DNA of 64,000 nt from Paraburkholderia humisilvae (GTDB lineage Bacteria > Pseudomonadota > Gammaproteobacteria > Burkholderiales > Burkholderiaceae). Positions within the stretch are counted from its first letter, which is position 1; the number at the start of each line of letters is the position of its first letter. The notes beneath the pieces are model-generated. The model had not been told where the DNA came from, did not search any database, and worked only from the letters and a program-made list of their open reading frames with translations. This document shows, in pieces, positions 1 to 8,469 of the stretch. The stretch lies in the NCBI RefSeq assembly GCF_902859855.1, contig NZ_CADIKH010000021.1:1-64000 (forward strand). The letters run 5' to 3'. A program made the translations under genes and the position numbers.

Positions 1-1
1 C

Positions 2-940
2 GAATGGGGCGGCAACATGGCGCGCTGGGAGGCGATCACGCCGCTGATGCGCAATGCGCGCGTGAACTGGGAGTGTGAGCTCGAGCGGGTCGGCAAGCTG
101 CAGTGGTGGGATCAGGTGAAGGGCAAGGTTGAAGGGTTTCCGGATAGTCCGGTTGCGCATCACATTCATCCGGTTGCGCTGGTGGGGAATTTTCAGTCTA
201 CGCCATTCCTATGTCCTCACTGTGGCAGCGACATGACGATTTCTGCCGGGTTTTTGAAAAAAATATTTCCTGGAATAAGCGATGAAAACGCCGCCGGTTA
301 TGCCGTCGCATTAAATCCAGTCTTTGTGAAATATAAGATCAATACCTGTAATCGTATTTCTCATTTTTTGGGACAATGTGACGTGGAATGTGCCGGGTTT
401 ACCGCATTCAAGGAAGATTTATTTTATAAGGATGGCGATAAATTATGGGGAACATATCCGAGTCCTCTAAAAAATGGATTGAATCGCCTTCATCCAGATT
501 GGACTGATGCGCAAATCGAAAGCTATGCCAAAGCACATCTTATTCGGAATGATCCGGAATTGGGGATTGTACTGTTCGGAGACAGCGCATATCCCAACTG
601 CGATTATCGGGGGCGAGGACTTATACACCTGACATGGCTCGAGAATTATCGTCGATATAAAGAATATAGCGGCGTGGACGTCGTGACTGATCCGCTTAGG
701 CTGGAATACGACAAAGCCGTAGCTGCAGATTCTGCGGGATGGTTTTGGAGCATGCATTCCATCAACCAGCATGCAGATGCAAACAATCCCAAAAAAGTTA
801 CCACCATGATCAATCCCGGACTAAAAAAATTGATCGAGAGAAAGGCTGCGAGTCAACGAGTATTTTCGAAACTGAATAATGGTTGCGAACCATGCCGCGC
901 CCAATGGGAAGCAACCGCAACAGGAGCCAACGGATGGTGA
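2..940 (+). CDS. GH19-like peptidoglycan hydrolase, type VI effector (5' end outside window)
   Basis: The reading frame is open to the window edge, so this is the C-terminal part of a longer protein; the ATG at 17 is probably internal. The first ~70 residues are GC-rich and contain the W-x-x-E/H-H-I-H-P-V-A-L-V type segment I associate with Burkholderia VgrG-linked proteins. The rest matches the GH19 chitinase/lysozyme fold: R-I-S-H-F-L-G-Q-C followed by a Glu in VECAGF (the usual HESGGF position, catalytic Glu kept), then YRGRGLIHLTWLENY, the family's G-R-G-x-I-Q-L-T motif. It would cut peptidoglycan glycan strands in the periplasm of a target cell. Base composition drops sharply near base 200, where the enzymatic part begins, which suggests a swapped toxin module. 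The next gene overlaps it by 7 bases. Confidence 0.75.
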   Translation, partial: EWGGNMARWEAITPLMRNARVNWECELERVGKLQWWDQVKGKVEGFPDSPVAHHIHPVALVGNFQSTPFLCPHCGSDMTISAGFLKKIFPGISDENAAGYAVALNPVFVKYKINTCNRISHFLGQCDVECAGFTAFKEDLFYKDGDKLWGTYPSPLKNGLNRLHPDWTDAQIESYAKAHLIRNDPELGIVLFGDSAYPNCDYRGRGLIHLTWLENYRRYKEYSGVDVVTDPLRLEYDKAVAADSAGWFWSMHSINQHADANNPKKVTTMINPGLKKLIERKAASQRVFSKLNNGCEPCRAQWEATATGANGW

Positions 941-1482
941 TGAAAATATTGAAAAAAACTGGCATTGCCCTTGTGTTTTTGTCTTTGTCACCCTTTGTGT
1001 ATGCCTATAGCGATTTGCCAGATAGAATACGTGCATCGCAAATAAAGGAAGGATGCTATATAACTTTTTTGGAAGAGGATTATGCGAGGGAGCAAGGAGA
1101 TCCTAGCCGTCCTTACTACGATGCGCTGATGAAGTGGAGTTGTAAGAATGGCGAAACCACAATAATTGACAGGTACGACGTCGAAGGCGCCAGCCCGGAG
1201 ATTGTCACCGTTCTCTTCTGGAAAAAGAGAAGCCTTGCCGTCCTTGTGAAATGGTCAATCAATTCCCACGCCGCAGATTTTCAGGGTGATTTTTATAAGG
1301 TTTACGTCTACCGGTATGTGCCATCAAAGGCAGGTAACCAATTCAGGAAGGAAGAAGGTGTTATGAAAAAATTCGGTGAAGGATGGGACGGTGAATGGGT
1401 TGGAAAAAACGCGGTTCGATATGACTTCAAGGATGCCGCTTCCATCAAAAAGCGACTAAACGAGCTTGGCTATCTGAAATAA
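934..1482 (+). CDS. Candidate periplasmic immunity protein for the GH19 effector
   Basis: The 182-residue protein starts at ATG 934, seven bases inside the effector gene, with AGGAG at 922-926 as ribosome binding site; a longer frame opens at 883 but has no such site. The N-terminus (MKILKKTGIALVFLSLSPF and following) is a signal peptide ending near VYA, so the mature protein would be periplasmic, the compartment where a peptidoglycan hydrolase would harm its producer. Base composition is as low in GC as the toxin module and unlike the neighbours, so the two probably moved together. I do not recognise a named domain. The immunity role is inferred from position, overlap and export, not from homology. 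Confidence 0.6.
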   Translation: MVMKILKKTGIALVFLSLSPFVYAYSDLPDRIRASQIKEGCYITFLEEDYAREQGDPSRPYYDALMKWSCKNGETTIIDRYDVEGASPEIVTVLFWKKRSLAVLVKWSINSHAADFQGDFYKVYVYRYVPSKAGNQFRKEEGVMKKFGEGWDGEWVGKNAVRYDFKDAASIKKRLNELGYLK

Positions 1483-1635
1483 CCTAATTCCCGGGAGAAG
1501 GAGTGGTGATTTATTTAATGCCTCTTTTTGTACCCTGGCTATCTGAGCTTCATTAATGATGTACAAACGTCAATTTTCCAGCATTGCGAAATACCCCATT
1601 TTATTTAAAATATTTGTCTTCAGGCAGAAAGTAAA

Positions 1636-2280
1636 TTGAACCGAACACCCACCCAAAACAACAATCAACACATCCCCTACTTCTCGCTAATCCCGACCTA
1701 CGTCCTCGTCCGCCCCGGCGAGAATGGCGGATATCAAGTCTGTGGCGACGGCCGCGAAGACGGCGCTTCCGTTGGCTGTTACTTATCTCCGCTCCATGCG
1801 TTGATCGAAGCCGAATATAACGCGCTTACCGGCAGGCAATATGACGTAGCGCACGCGGGCTGGATTGACCCTCAGGTGTTTCGCACTGCAGATGGAAAAG
1901 GGCTCACCGCGGATCTTCGTCTAGGATGGCCAGTCCGTGACGGCAAGATTCTATTGCGCCAGGACGGCGGTCTAGCCTCATTCGCACGCCGCATGGTTCA
2001 TTCCACAAATACTTCAACTCCACCCCCGTACTTCGAGATCGACCAGGAAGCACTCGACTACATTGACAGCCTTCACGAACGCGCCGGATTGTTCGCATGG
2101 CGCGAAGCGTATCGCAACGTGACGAAATGGAGTTCGCGGCGCGTGACCGATGTGGTGACGCGGGCGGTCGCGTCAATGAAAGTGACCGAAGGGGATATCT
2201 CGCGATGCGTCGAGGCCGCGCTCTTCGATCCGGAGTTCGAACAGTGGCACATCGTGCCCTACGCGGTCCTCATCGGCTAA
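1636..2280 (+). CDS. Hypothetical protein in type VI spike cassette
   Basis: A 214-residue soluble protein read from a TTG at 1636; no strong ribosome binding site is visible, so the start is uncertain. There is no signal peptide or membrane segment. It is acidic-aromatic in the N-terminal half (a Y-V-L-V-R-P-G-E strand-like stretch) and helical at the C-terminus. I do not recognise a family. It lies 35 bases upstream of the PAAR gene and 150 bases after the immunity candidate, so it may be an accessory or adaptor of the same type VI cassette. GC content is back to the genomic level here. Confidence 0.5.
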   Translation: MNRTPTQNNNQHIPYFSLIPTYVLVRPGENGGYQVCGDGREDGASVGCYLSPLHALIEAEYNALTGRQYDVAHAGWIDPQVFRTADGKGLTADLRLGWPVRDGKILLRQDGGLASFARRMVHSTNTSTPPPYFEIDQEALDYIDSLHERAGLFAWREAYRNVTKWSSRRVTDVVTRAVASMKVTEGDISRCVEAALFDPEFEQWHIVPYAVLIG

Positions 2281-2315
2281 ACATCGACTGCCGCACACAC
2301 CAACAGGGAAAATAC

Positions 2316-2606
2316 ATGAGCATTCGCTACGACATCTGCAACGGCGACACCACGACTGCCGGCGGCCTTGTCATCGCCACCTCCACTCGCGATACGCTCC
2401 AGCATCGCGCTGTCGCTTACGAAGGCGACCTTGTACGCTGCGCAAAATGCAACAGCACAGGCAAGATCGTCTGCAACGGCGCCGGTGCGCGCGATCGAGG
2501 CCCGGATGGTCGAATGTCGGCGCTCAGTGGCGATTGGTGCGTATGCAACTGTTCGGAACCTCCGAGACTGATTGCGCTGCAGGATCGCTCCGGCACACAC
2601 GCTTGA
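2316..2606 (+). CDS. PAAR domain protein (type VI secretion spike tip)
   Basis: A 96-residue protein starting at ATG 2316 with AGGGA upstream. It has the PAAR pattern: an N-terminal G-D-T-T-T-A-G-G turn, V-A-Y-E-G-D-L-V-R-C with C-x-x-C, then G-x-I-V-C-N-G, and a C-terminal S-G-D-W-C-V-C-N-C followed by PPRLIA. PAAR proteins sharpen the VgrG trimer and carry effectors through the type VI apparatus. A longer overlapping frame from 2097 exists but runs through the upstream gene; the short form has the family's usual length. This supports reading the first four genes as a type VI effector cassette. Confidence 0.85.
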   Translation: MSIRYDICNGDTTTAGGLVIATSTRDTLQHRAVAYEGDLVRCAKCNSTGKIVCNGAGARDRGPDGRMSALSGDWCVCNCSEPPRLIALQDRSGTHA

Positions 2607-2664
2607 GCGTCCCCGGGCGTAGCGGTGGCTCCATTCGCAAAAGACAACTCAACGAAGAGAAGAG

Positions 2665-2684
2665 AAAAGAAAAGAAAAGAAAAG
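2665..2684 (+). repeat. Pentanucleotide microsatellite (AAAAG) x4
   Basis: Four perfect AAAAG units inside a longer purine-only tract (about 2655-2690), between the 3' ends of the convergent PAAR and YdjM-like genes. No coding consequence is visible. Confidence 0.8.
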
Positions 2685-2691
2685 AGAGCAA

Positions 2692-3219
2692 TCAACCTAC
2701 CCCAATCTTCCTCAACCACGGCACCGCGTGCCAACCATGCGCCCAAACATGTGCGACGACAAACCACGCACTGACCCAGGACGCCGCGACAATCAGCAAA
2801 TCGCAACGTCCGCTATTCCACCAGTTCAATGAATGGCGCCCAACAATCCATGGCACGCCGAGTGGGTTCGGCCAGTCCGCGAGCAGATGCATCAAGCCTC
2901 CACACGCAAACCCGAACAGCGGTGCGGCGAACGGGGAATGTCCGAGCCAGTGATAAGCGCCGGCCAGCAACGCAAGCCAGCCAATGCCCCAATGCGTCGC
3001 GGTGCGATGCGTAATCCACAAGCGGCGCTTGCGTGACCACCACGCGACCTCAAGCCAATCCGGCGCGGTGCTGCCCGCCACGCCAGCGGCAAACGCCGCG
3101 ACAATCCACCCGTGATAAGGTCCGCCCGCGCCTGAATGAGCGACCAGCGCCGCGGCGATGACGCCAGCCGCCCAACCGGTCGCATGGTGTGCTGCCGTCG
3201 AGGCCACTACGTCGTACAA
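2692..3219 (-). CDS. YdjM/DUF457-type inner-membrane putative metal-dependent hydrolase
   Basis: 175 residues with four to five hydrophobic segments. Conserved features of the LexA-regulated YdjM/YfhO-type family are visible: H-H-A-T-G near the N-terminus, P-D-W-L-E, the H-R-x-x-T-H core (THRTATHW) and a second H-x-x-x-D (LMHLLADW). Members are predicted membrane-bound metal hydrolases; the substrate is unknown. The start overlaps the 3' end of the upstream lipoprotein gene by 13 bases, so the two probably form one transcript. Confidence 0.75.
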   Translation of the reverse strand: MYDVVASTAAHHATGWAAGVIAAALVAHSGAGGPYHGWIVAAFAAGVAGSTAPDWLEVAWWSRKRRLWITHRTATHWGIGWLALLAGAYHWLGHSPFAAPLFGFACGGLMHLLADWPNPLGVPWIVGRHSLNWWNSGRCDLLIVAASWVSAWFVVAHVWAHGWHAVPWLRKIGVG

Positions 3220-3545
3220 CGCGCAATTGCAAAACGCAGTTCCTCTTCAGGCGGATCTTCCGACGCGCCGCGCACCACCTTCACCACCGTTCCGCCTCGC
3301 GACGGCGTCAGCGTAATGAAATACGACCCGTTCGACGAAGACCCGACCGTCAGCTCAGTTGAGCCATTGCTCGTCGACGCATGCACGCGTGAGAGCCGGC
3401 TGTCGAGACAGCGCGCGATATCCGAAGTGGTGCGAGCAGATGACAGATAGACCATCGTGTCCGAACCCGAGTCCGGACCAGGGCCGCGAGATGAACCGCA
3501 TGCGGCCACGAACACGAGAGGCGAGAGTAGTAAGAGTTTTTTCAT
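3207..3545 (-). CDS. Small lipoprotein
   Basis: A 112-residue protein starting at ATG 3545 (M-K-K-L-L-L-L-S). The signal peptide ends in the lipobox F-V-A-A-C, lipidated Cys at residue 16. The mature part is Ser/Gly-rich and then short and mixed, with two further cysteines. A longer frame runs to 3662, but the extra residues precede the signal peptide and are not credible. The family is not recognised. It sits directly upstream of, and overlaps, the YdjM-like gene. Confidence 0.7.
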   Translation of the reverse strand: MKKLLLLSPLVFVAACGSSRGPGPDSGSDTMVYLSSARTTSDIARCLDSRLSRVHASTSNGSTELTVGSSSNGSYFITLTPSRGGTVVKVVRGASEDPPEEELRFAIARCTT

Positions 3546-3850
3546 CGTTCGGCTCGTCAGAATGCCTGTGCCGGCACAGACAACCGCAGGCACAGCGCGT
3601 TGACACGTGCGAAGCGTTTCACTCCGCGCTGCAAAAGCATCGCGATTGTCACACGCGATCAAGCCGCGCGGATAGACGGTTTACATCCGGTAACCGGTTT
3701 GCGGTGTTGAAACAAAAAAACGCGCACGTCGTAAAGACGCACGCGTTCCTCGATACGGAGCACGATCCAGCAACCCGGTTTCAAACTGCCTTCAGTTGAG
3801 CTTCAGGCCGCCTTCACGAAACCAGTCACCCCACTCCGCAAGCGTGACAC

Positions 3851-5002
3851 TTAGAAGCGGTGACGCAAGCCCACCGCAGCGGCGACCTGATTGCCGGTCG
3901 ACGACGGCTCGAGTGTGTTGATCGTCGCGACGTTCGAACCGAAGTTGCCGAATTCGCCCGACGCGTGCTGATACACGCCTTCGAGGTACACGTCAGTGCG
4001 CTTGCTCAGCGAGTAGTCGGTCATCAGCGACACGGTGTGCCACTTCGGATCGCCATTGTTCGCCGTGCCCGTCACCTTGCCGTCCGTGAACGTATACGCA
4101 GCTGCCAGGCTCAACGCCGGTGTCAACGCATAGTGGCCGTTGATTTCATAGTTGTCCATATGCAGGTTCATGCCGGTCACGCCCGCCAGCGGAATGCCAC
4201 CAGCGTCGATACCTTGCACGCCATCCAGTTGCGTGTGCGTATAGACGAAGTTCGCGGTTGCCGGACCGTACGTATAGCCGATACCCGCACCGAACGTACG
4301 CTGCAGGTTCGACGCAATGTTCGCGTTGCCGTTCTGCACCGAGATCGCGCCAGTCACGTTGGTACCTGCGCTGTTCAGTTGCAGGTACGATGCCGCGACG
4401 TTCAACGGACCGTTGTTATACGACGCGCCTGCGCTCCATGCGCGGTTCTGCGAGAACTGGCCAGCCTGGTTCGAGAAGCCATACAGACCGCCGAACTGGA
4501 AACCGGCGTAGTTCGCGCTCGTGTACTTTACCGAGTTCTGCACCGAGAACGAGTTGTCGAGGTTATCGTTGTCGAACGGGTGGGCCGCGAGGTTGTTGCC
4601 GTAGCCGCCGCCCGCCTCCGACAGCGGTGCGAGATAGTCGACCATCGAGTCATATTGACGGCCAAGGGTCACGGTACCGTACTGATTGCTCTGCAAACCG
4701 ACGAATGCCTGACGGTTGAACAGGTTGTTGCTCTGCGAGAACTGGCCGTTGTTCAGGTTGAAGCCGCTTTCCAACGTGAAGATCGCATGCAGACCACTGC
4801 CGAGATCTTCGTTGCCCTTCAGGCCGAAATACGTGTTCGAGACGCTGCCACTCGATTGCTGCCAGTTGCTATGGCCTTGCTGATTGTTCGAGTAGACGAG
4901 CCCAGCGTCCAGCGTGCCATACAGCGTCACGCTGCTCTGCGCGTATACAGCCGGCGCGGCAAGAGCGCCCATGATGCTCGCAACGAAAAGTGTTTTTTTC
5001 AT
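3851..5002 (-). CDS. Gram-negative trimeric porin (OmpC-like)
   Basis: A 383-residue outer-membrane porin. The start is ATG 5002, preceded by CGGAG; the longer frame to 5161 lies before the signal peptide. The signal peptide (MKKTLFVASIMGALAAPAV, cut after YAQ) leads into S-S-V-T-L-Y-G-T-L-D-A-G, the first strand of Burkholderia-type general porins. Aromatic-alternating beta strands and Gly/Asn-rich loops continue to a C-terminal LRHRF, whose final Phe is the BAM recognition signal. Length fits the family (360-390). It lets small hydrophilic solutes diffuse through the outer membrane. A GC-rich inverted region follows the gene near 3720-3760 but I see no clear U-tract terminator. Confidence 0.93.
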   Translation of the reverse strand: MKKTLFVASIMGALAAPAVYAQSSVTLYGTLDAGLVYSNNQQGHSNWQQSSGSVSNTYFGLKGNEDLGSGLHAIFTLESGFNLNNGQFSQSNNLFNRQAFVGLQSNQYGTVTLGRQYDSMVDYLAPLSEAGGGYGNNLAAHPFDNDNLDNSFSVQNSVKYTSANYAGFQFGGLYGFSNQAGQFSQNRAWSAGASYNNGPLNVAASYLQLNSAGTNVTGAISVQNGNANIASNLQRTFGAGIGYTYGPATANFVYTHTQLDGVQGIDAGGIPLAGVTGMNLHMDNYEINGHYALTPALSLAAAYTFTDGKVTGTANNGDPKWHTVSLMTDYSLSKRTDVYLEGVYQHASGEFGNFGSNVATINTLEPSSTGNQVAAAVGLRHRF

Positions 5003-5391
5003 GGTTTGTAAACTCCGAGACAGTGCGTAGAGAATCGCGTTGAACTGTGCATACCGCCGTTCTGCGCGGCCGACAGACGATCCGTAGCGGAGTTTATTCT
5101 GCTTATTCCAGGTCTTATCAACGTATCGCGCAACAGTTCGTTCCGGAATTCGGAATAGCACAATTAATCGTCGTAAGTATGGTTAAACAAAGAGAAAATC
5201 AGTTGTGTTGCTGGAGATTCAGCAGTGTGTCAACCTCGATGTTGTTGTTCAGGCGCGACGTGTCGTGCTTTCCGGGAAGAGAACCCATATTCGAAAATCG
5301 GAAAGGCGCCCCATTATTCGTACGGTTTTTTGCAAAGTACTCTTCCGCATAATGTAGTCGCCGGTGGCGCCGCTTACGCATATAATTGGAC

Positions 5392-5460
5392 TGCCCCTTG
5401 ACCAAGGGTGGTCTTTTTTATCTGTACTTTTGCACGCGGCTTTCGAGCCGCGTTTTTTTT
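5392..5460 (+). ncRNA. Candidate small RNA in the porin upstream region
   Basis: No gene lies upstream on this strand, yet there is a strong intrinsic terminator (stem CGCGGCT, loop TTCG, then eight T) at 5435-5460. About 70 bases before its end is a perfect TATAAT (5381-5386), so transcription would start near 5392; the -35 is poor. The predicted RNA has a 5' hairpin (CCCTT-GACC-AAGGG, 5395-5408), a U-rich linker and the terminator stem, a common shape for Hfq-binding sRNAs. Expression is unproven. Confidence 0.45.
5435..5460 (+). terminator. Rho-independent terminator without an upstream gene
   Basis: Perfect 7-bp stem CGCGGCT/AGCCGCG with a UUCG tetraloop, followed by eight T. It acts on the + strand. 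Confidence 0.85.
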
Positions 5461-5586
5461 ACCGATTCGATTAGCAAGGCACGCGGATTATTCCGTAATT
5501 CGCATTCATTGCCTCATTGAAAAGGCCATATTCGTAAATAAAAACGGCCTTTCAAAAATACAATAACGGGTTACACGTCAGTGAGG

Positions 5587-6015
5587 TTACGCGTCAGTGG
5601 GCAGCGCGGCTTTGATCCGTTCGGCGAATTCGCGCAGTTGTGCGGTATCGGCGGGCACTGCGGCGTGCAGCTTCAGGTCGAGGCCCGCGTGGCGAGGAAT
5701 CACATGAAAGTGCACGTGCGGCACGGTCTGGCCGGCGGCGCTGCCATTCAGTTGCACGATCATCACGCCGGGCGGATTCAGCGCGGCCTTGACTGCGCGC
5801 GCGACTCTGCGGGCCGTGCGCATGCATGCGGCGGCGCCTTCAGCCGATAACTCGAACACTTCAGCAACCGGTTCTTTCGTGAGGATCAGGACGTGCCCAT
5901 CGGCTTGCGGCATGATGTCCATCAATGCAAGCGTGAAGTCGTCCTCATAGACACGCAGCGAGGGCAGTTCGCCGCGCAGGATGCGGGCAAAGGGATTGTG
6001 CGGATCGTATTCCAT
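5587..6015 (-). CDS. HIT family nucleotide hydrolase/transferase
   Basis: 142 residues, the usual length for the histidine-triad family. The catalytic triad H-x-H-x-H is present in PHVHFHVIP near residue 100, with the typical upstream G-x-x-A-G-Q-T. The N-terminus has N-P-F-A-R-I and the A-L-M-D-I-M-P strand of Hint/Fhit-like proteins. It acts in the cytoplasm on nucleoside phosphoramidates or dinucleotides; the true substrate cannot be told from sequence. Start at ATG 6015 with GAGG seven bases upstream. Confidence 0.9.
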   Translation of the reverse strand: MEYDPHNPFARILRGELPSLRVYEDDFTLALMDIMPQADGHVLILTKEPVAEVFELSAEGAAACMRTARRVARAVKAALNPPGVMIVQLNGSAAGQTVPHVHFHVIPRHAGLDLKLHAAVPADTAQLREFAERIKAALPTDA

Positions 6016-6271
6016 CAGTCGGCCTCGATAGGGGAGATAGGCGCGACGATTCTAGCCGACCCGTCGCCGGCTATCGCACAAGGCCAGCGTTTTCATCGAT
6101 GCACCGGAGCGCAACGCGCCGCTGCACGGTTTGTGCGCGGCGCGAATGAATCCATGTGCTGTCAGTGACTTACCGCTGATATGCGCAGCTTCTCCACAGT
6201 CTTGTTCAGGGAACCTGTGGACAAGCGCGTCAATCGAGCGGGCAACCGCGCGCGGCCTGCGCCGAACCGCG

Positions 6272-6706
6272 TCAGCGCCGCTTGCAGAAGATCGCGGTGA
6301 TATGCGGTCCGACATGATGAACGATCGCGTTGCTGCCGGCCGCGGTGACGGCCGCTTGCACCTTTTCGTCACCGCCGAACACGACCGCGCCATACGCGGA
6401 CTTCGCGAGCGGCTCGCCTTTACCGTTCCTGAACAGCGGATCGTCCTGCTCGAAACCGACCACCGCAAACACAGTGAACCCGAACGCCGTGAGCCGCTCG
6501 CCGCGCGTCGGCTGGAACGCATTGATCGAATTGCTTTCGACCCGCATCGGCTCCGGGTCGATCAACTGCTGTTCGGCGAGATCGCCGATGAACCGGTGAG
6601 CGGATTCGCCGCAGGCGAGCGCCGCATCGAGTTCGGCCGCCCGCGAAACCAGCGGCACGGCGGCGGCAATCAGTCCCGCGAAAAGGAGTAATAAAGGGCG
6701 TTTCAT
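6272..6706 (-). CDS. Exported hypothetical protein
   Basis: 144 residues. The first 23 (M-K-R-P-L-L-L-L-F ... S-R-A-A-E) form a Sec signal peptide, so the protein is periplasmic or secreted. The mature part has two cysteines (A-C-G-E near the N-terminus and I-F-C-K-R at the end) that could pair. I do not recognise a domain. It stands alone on this strand between the HIT gene and the divergent lipid operon. Confidence 0.65.
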   Translation of the reverse strand: MKRPLLLLFAGLIAAAVPLVSRAAELDAALACGESAHRFIGDLAEQQLIDPEPMRVESNSINAFQPTRGERLTAFGFTVFAVVGFEQDDPLFRNGKGEPLAKSAYGAVVFGGDEKVQAAVTAAGSNAIVHHVGPHITAIFCKRR

Positions 6707-6937
6707 GTTCTTGTCGAATGCGCGCGATGCGCGCCGTGTCGGAGTGCGATGCGCTGCATCGCCTTACACGGCAGCTAACAGCCGGTTCCGCGTTTCACAA
6801 CAAATTGGCAACAAACCCGGCACTTTAGCCGGGTTTATCAATTCTTGCTTCGCGTACCTTCGATTTGATCCCGTTATAGCCGACAGTTTTCTGACAAAAC
6901 GGGCATGAAACCCCAATCCCGTATATATTGCCGGGTT

Positions 6938-7648
6938 ATGACATCGCAACAACACCCCTCAACAACGCCGGGAAACGCCCCGCTTCCCAGAATGTGGGAC
7001 GCGAGGCTCGCGCGACGGCTCATCATGCCGCTCGTGAATACCCGAGTGACTCCGAATCACCTCACCACGGTCCGGCTGCTGATCGGCGTCGTCGGTGCGC
7101 TTTATCTCGCGCGCGGTGGTTACGGGTGGGTTAATCTGGGTGCGCTCCTGATCGTGATCTCGAACTTCGTCGATCATACTGACGGTGAATTGGCGCGGGT
7201 CAGCGGCAAGAGCAGCCGCATCGGTCATTTCTACGATCTCGCGTCGGACGCGCTTGTCACGGTGATGTTGTTCGCCGGCCTCGGCTATGGCGTGCAGGCG
7301 GCGAGCGTGCACGCATGGATTGGCGTGCACGTGTCACCGTTGCTGCTTGGCTGCGTGGCCGGCATCGCGGTTGCACTGATTTTTTTCCTGCGTATGCGCA
7401 TCGAGGAAATGGAAGGGAAGGCGGGCACCAAGCAGGCATCGCTTGGCGGTTTTGAAACCGAAGATGTGCTGTATTTGCTGCCGCTCGTGACCTTGTTTAG
7501 TGGCGTGACACCGTTTCTGATCGCCGCGTCGATCGGCGCACCGCTGTTTGCCGCGTGGGTGGTGATCGACCATCGGCGCGTCGTGCGCCGCAGCCGTCCT
7601 CTACGCGAAGCGAAGCAGAAAGCCAGTCAGATGTGGGTTAGCCGATGA
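6938..7648 (+). CDS. CDP-alcohol phosphatidyltransferase family protein
   Basis: An integral membrane enzyme that joins a CDP-activated alcohol to a second alcohol. The full family motif D-x2-D-G-x2-A-R-x8-G-x3-D-x3-D is present and intact (starts DHTDGELAR, ends YDLASD, about residues 78-103), so catalysis is expected. Five to six hydrophobic segments surround it. The start is ambiguous between ATG 6905 and ATG 6938; I chose 6938 because it follows a -10-like TATATT and trims a non-conserved extension. It is the first gene of a tightly packed four-gene set: its stop overlaps the next start by four bases. The neighbours suggest an unusual polar head group. Confidence 0.85.
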   Translation: MTSQQHPSTTPGNAPLPRMWDARLARRLIMPLVNTRVTPNHLTTVRLLIGVVGALYLARGGYGWVNLGALLIVISNFVDHTDGELARVSGKSSRIGHFYDLASDALVTVMLFAGLGYGVQAASVHAWIGVHVSPLLLGCVAGIAVALIFFLRMRIEEMEGKAGTKQASLGGFETEDVLYLLPLVTLFSGVTPFLIAASIGAPLFAAWVVIDHRRVVRRSRPLREAKQKASQMWVSR

Positions 7649-8469
7649 GCACGTCAGCCGAACATTTAGTCGCCAAGCAGGTTTCTTCTCATCGCGCTGC
7701 CGGCTCGTCGCCGGCAGCGGCCGTTCCGGACCCCGATCGGGCGGTCGCGAGCCGCACCCGTACCTTCGATAATCCGCGCTTGCGCAAGCAGTTCGCCGAC
7801 CAGGGTGCGTTCCTCTATCTCGACGATTTCCTCGCGCCCGAAGTGACCGCGCAATTGATCGCGAGCGCGCGTGGGCTGCTGGGTGAGGTCAACCGCAACT
7901 ATCTGCCGGGCCACAAGCAGGGCGGCAGCGTGAGCCGGCATACGATTGACCGTCTTGCGCCGTTCATTGCCGAGTTGTACCGGTCGAAGGAACTGATCGG
8001 CTGGCTCGAGCAACTGACCGGCGACAAGCTGCAGGAATCGCCGGCGGACGACCCGCATGCGTACGCGCTGTATTACTACACGCGCGCCGGCGACCACATC
8101 GGCTGGCACTACGACACCTCGTATTACGATGGCCGCCGCTACACGCTGCTGCTCGGCGTGATCGACGAGTCGTCGTGCCGGCTCGACTACGAACTGCACA
8201 CGCGCAACCCGGATGTGCCCGACGCGCCCGGCTCGGTGCAGATCCCGCCCGGCGGCCTTGTGTTCTTCGATGGCGACAAGCTGCGTCACCGCATTACGCC
8301 GGCACGCGAAAACGAAATGCGCGTGTCGCTAACCTTCGAGTACGTGACCGATCCGAACATGCGGCCGTGGCGCCGTGTGATTTCGAACCTGAAAGACGCG
8401 ATCGCGTATTTCGGTTTTCGCCAGGTATTCAGCCAGTTCGCGAGACGTAACCGCCGGGAGCGCGTGTGA
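7645..8469 (+). CDS. 2-oxoglutarate/Fe(II)-dependent oxygenase
   Basis: 274 residues. The double-stranded beta-helix iron site is visible: H-x-D in GWHYDTSYY (about residues 154 and 156), a distal His in DKLRHRITP (about 216), and a following Arg in EMRVSLTFEY that would bind 2-oxoglutarate. The first 40 residues are low-complexity Ala/Ser/Arg and probably disordered. It overlaps the CDP-alcohol transferase gene by four bases and the next gene by four bases, so translation is coupled. A hydroxylation of the lipid head group or acyl chain is the simplest idea; the substrate is unknown. Confidence 0.8.
   Translation: MSTSAEHLVAKQVSSHRAAGSSPAAAVPDPDRAVASRTRTFDNPRLRKQFADQGAFLYLDDFLAPEVTAQLIASARGLLGEVNRNYLPGHKQGGSVSRHTIDRLAPFIAELYRSKELIGWLEQLTGDKLQESPADDPHAYALYYYTRAGDHIGWHYDTSYYDGRRYTLLLGVIDESSCRLDYELHTRNPDVPDAPGSVQIPPGGLVFFDGDKLRHRITPARENEMRVSLTFEYVTDPNMRPWRRVISNLKDAIAYFGFRQVFSQFARRNRRERV

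Noticed and set aside
2665..2684. AAAAG repeat as a phase-variation switch
   Set aside because: It lies after the stop codons of both flanking genes.
3720..3760. Terminator of the 3' end of the porin region
   Set aside because: An ACGCGCACG...CGCACGCGT arrangement is present but the stem is imperfect and there is no T run in the right direction.
3860..5011. 383-residue ORF opposite the porin
   Set aside because: Shadow of the porin gene; no motif, and Arg/Val-rich as expected from the reverse of a high-GC gene.
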